Below, in pieces: positions 40,243 through 44,302 of a DNA stretch of 44,302 bases (its first letter is position 1; the number at the start of each line of letters is the position of its first letter). Origin of the DNA: Caldilineaceae bacterium (GTDB lineage Bacteria; Chloroflexota; Anaerolineae; Caldilineales; Caldilineaceae); assembly GCA_026645575.1 (NCBI GenBank), contig JAPKMW010000099.1, positions 1-44,302 on the forward strand, read 5' to 3'. A program made the translations under genes and the position numbers. The notes below the pieces were generated by a model, which saw only the letters and a list, made by a program, of their open reading frames with translations, did not search any database and was not told where the DNA came from.

Positions 40243-41082
40243 TTACTTCCCACCGCGATGCGAACCCGCCGCCAACTCAGTTCCCAGCTTACGCACCGCC
40301 GCAACCCCTTCTGCGCTTCCTGCCGCTTTAACCAACGCCGACCCCACAATCACCCCTTCGGCAATTTCGCTTACCGCCGCGGCTTGTTCGCCGGTGCCGA
40401 TGCCAAAGCCAATCGCCAGCGGCAAGTTGGTATGGCGGCGCACCCGTTGAACAAAGGCTTTGAGATCGGGCGGCAACTCACTGCGGGCACCGGTGATGCC
40501 GGTGACGCTGACCAAGTAGATGAAGCCAGTGGCATGTTGCGCCACAAACTGAATGCGCGCTTCGGTGCTGGTCGGCGCCAGGAGATAAATGGTTGCCAAC
40601 CCGGCGTGGCGACAGGCGCGCTCCACCTCTTCAGCCTCTTCCGGCGGTAGATCGGGGACGATCAAGCCGTCAAAGCCGGCGGCGACGGCATCCTGCACAA
40701 AGCGTTCCACCCCATAGGCAAAGAGCGGATTGAAATAGGTCATGGCGCAGAAGGGCTGCGCCACCCCTTGGGCGCGCAATTCACGTACCATGGCCAGACA
40801 ATCTTTGACCGTCGTGCCTTGGGTGATGGCGGTGTAGGTGGCAGTTTGGATGGTGGGGCCATCGGCCAGCGGATCGCTGTGGGGAATGCCGATTTCAAAG
40901 AGATCGGCGCCCACAGCGGCCAGGGTGGCAATGACTTCCAGGGTGGCAGCACGGCTGGGATAGCCCATGGCGTGGTAGGGCATAAAGGCGGCGCGCCGCT
41001 CTTGCTTGGCTTTTTCAAAGACAGCGCGAATTCGTTCCAACCCGGTTGGCCGCGTTCCTAACGATGTTTGCGAATTGCTCAT
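40243..41082 (-). CDS. trpA: Tryptophan synthase alpha subunit
   Basis: Cleaves indole-3-glycerol phosphate to indole and glyceraldehyde 3-phosphate, passing indole to TrpB. The catalytic glutamate and aspartate are in [27 protein letters not shown] is the N-terminal strand, [11 protein letters not shown] follows, and [18 protein letters not shown] is the flexible active-site loop region. [12 protein letters not shown] and [10 protein letters not shown] complete the phosphate site. The 279-aa length is normal. It is not adjacent to trpB: a membrane glycosyltransferase on the plus strand lies between them. A TATAAT -10 is visible on the minus strand at 41122-41127. Confidence 0.95.
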   Translation of the reverse strand: MSNSQTSLGTRPTGLERIRAVFEKAKQERRAAFMPYHAMGYPSRAATLEVIATLAAVGADLFEIGIPHSDPLADGPTIQTATYTAITQGTTVKDCLAMVRELRAQGVAQPFCAMTYFNPLFAYGVERFVQDAVAAGFDGLIVPDLPPEEAEEVERACRHAGLATIYLLAPTSTEARIQFVAQHATGFIYLVSVTGITGARSELPPDLKAFVQRVRRHTNLPLAIGFGIGTGEQAAAVSEIAEGVIVGSALVKAAGSAEGVAAVRKLGTELAAGSHRGGK

Positions 41083-41121
41083 AAAAAGAATCTTCCTTAC
41101 TAACTGGCGTTGCCTGCCTGT

Positions 41122-41127
41122 ATTATA
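41122..41127 (-). promoter_or_regulatory. -10 element of trpA
   Basis: TATAAT on the minus strand, about 40 bp before the trpA ATG. The -35 region is poor, which would fit an activated promoter. Confidence 0.5.
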
Positions 41128-41152
41128 GTGGATATTGTTAGCTACATGTGAA

Positions 41153-41181
41153 TTTAATCACAATTTAATCATCTTTTAATC
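41153..41181. promoter_or_regulatory. Candidate Pho-box-like triple direct repeat
   Basis: TTTAATC occurs three times at 41153-41159, 41164-41170 and 41175-41181, exactly 11 bp apart. This is the layout of PhoB/OmpR-family response-regulator boxes, and the repeat fits the cyanobacterial Pho box YTTAAYY closely. It lies between the divergent trpA and glycosyltransferase genes and could serve either. Confidence 0.45.
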
Positions 41182-41242
41182 GCAATCTAAGCTTCTATCT
41201 GCGATCGTTCATCATATCTGTAACGATTTTGCCTTGATCCGT

Positions 41243-42769
41243 ATGACAACAACTACTACTGTGTCCAACCTTCCTGTGCGTCCCGTGACTTGGGCCTGGC
41301 TCAAGCGCGTCGGTTATTTTTGCTATTACCAGGGGCTTTGGCTCCCGATTATTTTTCTCGTTTTCATGTTTGTGCAAAACCCCTTTGCCGATGCTGCCGA
41401 TTATGATTATGATGAAGGCATCAATCTCATGAAAACGTTGCTGCATGAGCAAAACTATAAGCTGTATAGTGATATTTGGAGTGACCAGCCGCCCCTTTTC
41501 ACGGTCTTGCTTGCCGGTTGGTTTACCCTGGTGGGCGAATCGATTACAACCGCACGCATTTTGATTGCGCTTTTTTCGGCCCTGTTATTGTGGAGCTTTT
41601 ATCTTACTGTTCATAAATCCGTGAGCGCCTTTGCTGCCATTGGCGCCACCTTGCTCTTGGTCCTGAGTCAATATTATCTACGGTTGAGCAGCGCCGTCAT
41701 GATCGGCCTCCCCGCCTTGGCGTTGGCAATGGCAGCCATTGCTTGTTTGGTCAATGCCAGAGAACGGCGCTGGCTATTGGTGCTGTCGGCGCTCGGCATG
41801 GCGTTGGCGTTGGAAACCAAGCTCTTTGTCGTTGCCCTTTTTCCAGCCATTGGTCTCTTTCTGCTGTTGGCTACGCCGCCAACTTTCTCCTGGCTCTGTC
41901 GTTTGCGCGATCTGCTGCTCTGGTTACTACTTGTCACTTTAGCCTTTGGCGGCCTGAGCATCTACTTTGGGGCGTTGAATGCGGATATGCTCCTCACGAC
42001 CCACTTTGGCGCCCAAACCCAACAACAAGTGACCTTTGTCGGCAGCGGTCAGGAATTTCTAGGAACCTTCATCCGAGAACAGCCGGTTTATCTCATGGTG
42101 GCGCTCATGGGCGTCCTCTATGCGATTCGCCAACGCAAATGGGTCTTCCTGTTGCCGTTGACCTGGTTTGTGACCGTTGCCATGGCCTTTATCGTTCACC
42201 GCCCCCTCTGGTATCACCACATTATGTTGTTAACCATCCCAATGGCCTGGCTCTGCGCCTTTAGTCTGGACGCATGGAGCAATGTGTTGGATCATCTGGC
42301 TGGTCAAACGACACGCCGCCGTCTCGTACAAACGGCCTTATTAGCCACTACGGCTGCCGCTTTGATCACCGCCATTCTTTACTATCCGACGCCCCTGGAA
42401 AAGCGCTTGGATCAACAGGCGGAAATCTACCGCCCGCTCTATATATGGGAGATGGTGCGACAATTACGAAGCGATGCACAGCAGCAGCCGGGCTATGTCT
42501 TTACCGACCGCCCTTTCTATGCCTTTCAAGCCGGCCTACCGGTGACGCCGCCCATTGCCGCCATTAGCCGCAAGCGGTTGGAGTCCGGCATTTTGACCGA
42601 AGCGGATATGTTGGCGGCTTTGACCAAGTACAAACCACAATATGTGATCCTCCAACGCTTTACCGATGAAGATTATAGTGCGGAAGTCATGGCTGAAATT
42701 CACCGCCACTACGAACTGGTGCTGGAAATTGAGCCTGGTCGGTACTACCGGCGTCTGCCGGGGAGTTGA
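41243..42769 (+). CDS. Membrane glycosyltransferase, PMT/ArnT-like (GT-C fold)
   Basis: A 508-aa polytopic protein with about ten hydrophobic segments. The first periplasmic loop carries the catalytic acidic pair in DYDYDEGINL (D57, E58), followed by YSDIWSDQPPLFTVLL. This is the arrangement of lipid-linked sugar transferases of the PMT/ArnT/GT-39-83 group. The C-terminal part (about 400-508) is soluble and extracytoplasmic. It should transfer a sugar from a polyprenyl phosphate donor to a lipid, protein or glycan outside the membrane; donor and acceptor are unknown. ATG 41243 is chosen over TTG 41234. It sits between trpA and trpB in the opposite direction. A triple 11-bp repeat lies 62 bp upstream and a palindrome follows its stop. 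Confidence 0.8.
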   Translation: MTTTTTVSNLPVRPVTWAWLKRVGYFCYYQGLWLPIIFLVFMFVQNPFADAADYDYDEGINLMKTLLHEQNYKLYSDIWSDQPPLFTVLLAGWFTLVGESITTARILIALFSALLLWSFYLTVHKSVSAFAAIGATLLLVLSQYYLRLSSAVMIGLPALALAMAAIACLVNARERRWLLVLSALGMALALETKLFVVALFPAIGLFLLLATPPTFSWLCRLRDLLLWLLLVTLAFGGLSIYFGALNADMLLTTHFGAQTQQQVTFVGSGQEFLGTFIREQPVYLMVALMGVLYAIRQRKWVFLLPLTWFVTVAMAFIVHRPLWYHHIMLLTIPMAWLCAFSLDAWSNVLDHLAGQTTRRRLVQTALLATTAAALITAILYYPTPLEKRLDQQAEIYRPLYIWEMVRQLRSDAQQQPGYVFTDRPFYAFQAGLPVTPPIAAISRKRLESGILTEADMLAALTKYKPQYVILQRFTDEDYSAEVMAEIHRHYELVLEIEPGRYYRRLPGS

Positions 42770-42774
42770 ATGGC

Positions 42775-42827
42775 TGGGTGGGTGATTCGGCGGTTGAGCT
42801 TGTCGAAACCGCCGAATCACCCACCCA
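42775..42827. repeat. 21-bp perfect inverted repeat with TGAGCTTGTCGA loop
   Basis: Arms 42775-42795 and 42807-42827 are perfect (word TGGGTGGGTGATTCGGCGG). The loop is GAGCTTGTCGA, shared with the elements at 6610 and 33078. It lies between the convergent glycosyltransferase and trpB genes. Confidence 0.92.
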
Positions 42828-42834
42828 ACTATTG

Positions 42835-44073
42835 CTACGCCTGCAACACCTGCATAACCGTGTTCAAATCCTTGTCCCCGCGCCCGCTGACGTTGACCAG
42901 GATGATCTGATCTTTCGCCATTTGGGGCGCCAGCTTCATCACATGGCCGATGGCGTGGGAACTTTCCAGCGCTGGGATGATGCCTTCTAACTGGCAGAGC
43001 AGCTTGAAACCCTGCATGGCGTCATCGTCGGTGCAGTAGCTGTACTCGGTGCGCCCCAAGTCGCGCAGCCAGGCATGTTCCGGCCCGACGCTGGCATAGT
43101 CGAGACCGGCGCTAATGCTATGGGTGAGGGCAATCTGACCATCTTCGTCCTGCATGACATAGCTTTTGGTGCCTTGTAAAATGCCCAGCCGCCCAATCTT
43201 CGGGTCGGCAAAGCGTGCGGCATGTTCGCCCCCTTCGATGCCATGCCCGCCGGCTTCCACGCCGATCAACCGCACCTTTTCAAAATCAAGGAACGAGTGG
43301 AAGATGCCGATGGCGTTACTGCCGCCGCCTACACAAGCCACCACCGCATCCGGCAAGCGCTTGGGACCATCTTCGCTGTCGCGCATCTGGTAGACCGCTT
43401 CGCAACCGATGATGCTCTGGAAATCGCGCACCATCGCCGGGTAGGGGTGCGGGCCGAGGACACTGCCTAATAGATAATGGGTGTTGTGGACATTGGTGAC
43501 CCAATCGCGAATCGCTTCGTTGATGGCGTCCTTGAGCGTCTTGCTGCCACTCTCGACCCCGCGTACTTCGGTGCCGAGCAATCTCATGCGGAAGACATTG
43601 GGTTGCTGGCGCGCCATGTCCACCGTACCCATATAGACCACACACTCGATGCCTAGCCACGCCGCCACCGTCGCCGTCGCCACGCCATGTTGACCGGCGC
43701 CGGTCTCGGCCACAATACGTGTCTTGCCCATCTTGCGCTTCATTAGCAAGGCTTGGCCCAGCGCGTTGTTGATCTTGTGGGCGCCGGTGTGGGCCAGGTC
43801 TTCGCGTTTGAGATAAATCTGGGCGCCACCCAGGTGTTGACTCAGCCGTCGCGCATAGGTGATCGGCGTGGGGCGTCCGATAAAGGTGCGCTGGAGATAG
43901 GCCAGTTCCGCCATAAATTCTTTGTCATTGCGCGCCTGGAGATAGGCTTCTTCCAGCTCTTCCAGAGCGGGCATCAGCGTTTCTGGCACAAACTTGCCGC
44001 CATACGGCCCAAAGTGGCCGGATTCATCGGGGTAGGCACTGTATTGAACAGCCGGTTGTTTCGTTGTGGTCAT
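42835..44073 (-). CDS. trpB: Tryptophan synthase beta subunit
   Basis: PLP-dependent condensation of indole with serine to tryptophan. The PLP lysine is in [19 protein letters not shown] (HTGAHKIN). The indole/PLP glutamate is in [19 protein letters not shown], and the phosphate-binding loop is [20 protein letters not shown] and [11 protein letters not shown] are the later family segments. The 412-aa length is that of TrpB1, the partner of TrpA. ACAAGG stands before the ATG. The start lies about 75 bp after a promoter with a 17-bp spacer. Separation from trpA means the two subunits are made from different transcripts. Confidence 0.96.
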   Translation of the reverse strand: MTTTKQPAVQYSAYPDESGHFGPYGGKFVPETLMPALEELEEAYLQARNDKEFMAELAYLQRTFIGRPTPITYARRLSQHLGGAQIYLKREDLAHTGAHKINNALGQALLMKRKMGKTRIVAETGAGQHGVATATVAAWLGIECVVYMGTVDMARQQPNVFRMRLLGTEVRGVESGSKTLKDAINEAIRDWVTNVHNTHYLLGSVLGPHPYPAMVRDFQSIIGCEAVYQMRDSEDGPKRLPDAVVACVGGGSNAIGIFHSFLDFEKVRLIGVEAGGHGIEGGEHAARFADPKIGRLGILQGTKSYVMQDEDGQIALTHSISAGLDYASVGPEHAWLRDLGRTEYSYCTDDDAMQGFKLLCQLEGIIPALESSHAIGHVMKLAPQMAKDQIILVNVSGRGDKDLNTVMQVLQA

Positions 44074-44157
44074 ACCTTGTCCTCAATTGACCGGCAGCAG
44101 CCTTCTTGTCGGCCAGCCGCCGCTTGCTCTTGATTTCACACCAAATTGACTGGTTGT

Positions 44158-44186
44158 AGTGTACACTATTAGACGAGGTTGGACAA
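44158..44186 (-). promoter_or_regulatory. Promoter of trpB
   Basis: On the minus strand TTGTCC (44181-44186), a 17-bp spacer, and TACACT (44158-44163), about 85 bp before the trpB start. No Trp-rich leader peptide was found in between. Confidence 0.6.
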
Positions 44187-44215
44187 GCTTTGTAGGCTAG
44201 TGGTAGTGAGGTGGA

Positions 44216-44248
44216 GATTGAGAGATTGAGTCACTCAATCTCTCAATC
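44216..44248. repeat. 16-bp inverted repeat, GATTGAGAGATTGAG family
   Basis: GATTGAGAGATTGAGT (44216-44231) and ACTCAATCTCTCAATC (44233-44248) are perfect, almost without a loop. It is of the same word family as 31273, 32204 and 34149. A small palindrome GTCAAATTTGAC follows at about 44275-44286. Confidence 0.85.
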
Positions 44249-44302
44249 GCTTAATAAGGTCAAATGAGCCAGAGGTCAAATTTGACAAGCCGTGATCGAA
44301 CT

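Noticed and set aside
41153..41181. A LexA or Fur site in the trpA gap
   Set aside because: The repeats are direct at 11-bp spacing, not inverted, so they fit an OmpR/PhoB-type regulator better.
44074..44157. A tryptophan leader peptide or T-box before trpB
   Set aside because: No run of Trp codons and no T-box core (AGGGTGGNACCGCG) is present in the leader.

Overview
The window is a chromosomal stretch of a free-living bacterium. Moderate-to-high GC, a giant STAND/WD40 protein, a large secreted repeat protein, a pyruvoyl-type phosphatidylserine decarboxylase and the gene mix suggest a filamentous Chloroflexota (Anaerolineae/Caldilinea-like). That placement is an inference from style, not from a marker tree. 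No rRNA, tRNA, CRISPR array, prophage or complete insertion sequence was seen.

Layout. 1-5.4 kb: gyrB with a long leader and a strong terminator, an orphan ModB-like ABC permease, a fused phospholipid N-methyltransferase / phosphatidylserine decarboxylase, and pssA convergent to it, so PS to PE to methylated PE chemistry sits in one spot. 5.5-13.2 kb: an M19 dipeptidase, a decayed YciI-like gene, a two-gene secreted operon on the minus strand (YVTN propeller plus di-heme cytochrome, then a 1156-aa protein ending in four PPC-like repeats), and a decayed Asp-box propeller gene. 13.3-19.2 kb: the aspartate-to-homoserine block (aspartokinase, homoserine dehydrogenase, aspartate-semialdehyde dehydrogenase, an unrecognised HAD protein). 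It is preceded by a SAM-I riboswitch, a threonine-rich leader peptide and an intrinsic terminator in series. 19.4-28.5 kb: an FtsH whose protease motif is destroyed, psuG, a STAND ATPase with 14 WD40 repeats, a DUF3307 membrane protein, and an AlaX-type editing protein. 28.9-35.3 kb: a PhyH oxygenase, a hot-dog thioesterase coupled to a DapF-like protein lacking both catalytic cysteines, and a minus-strand sugar-metabolism group (SMP-30, sugar isomerase-like, aldo-keto reductase, Gfo/Idh/MocA). 35.5-44.3 kb: a cold-shock gene with a terminator in its leader, a zinc alcohol dehydrogenase, a BrnT-like gene broken by a palindromic element, a small membrane protein, a PucR regulator, and trpB/trpA separated by an oppositely oriented membrane glycosyltransferase.

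Two things stand out. First, the aspartate-pathway leader appears to read SAM and threonine in series on one transcript. Second, most larger intergenic gaps hold a long inverted repeat (arms mostly 15-29 bp, many perfect). These are built from a few recurring word families such as GAGATAAAGAGATTGAG, GAGTCCGTGACTCGC and CTCCTAGCCGC. Some abut or supply stop codons, and one copy sits inside a gene.

Several promoters share an extended -10 of the form TGG-TATANT (gyrB, hom, csp, the cytochrome operon, the small membrane protein). Starts given here were chosen from Shine-Dalgarno spacing and family alignment and are often internal to the longest open frame.
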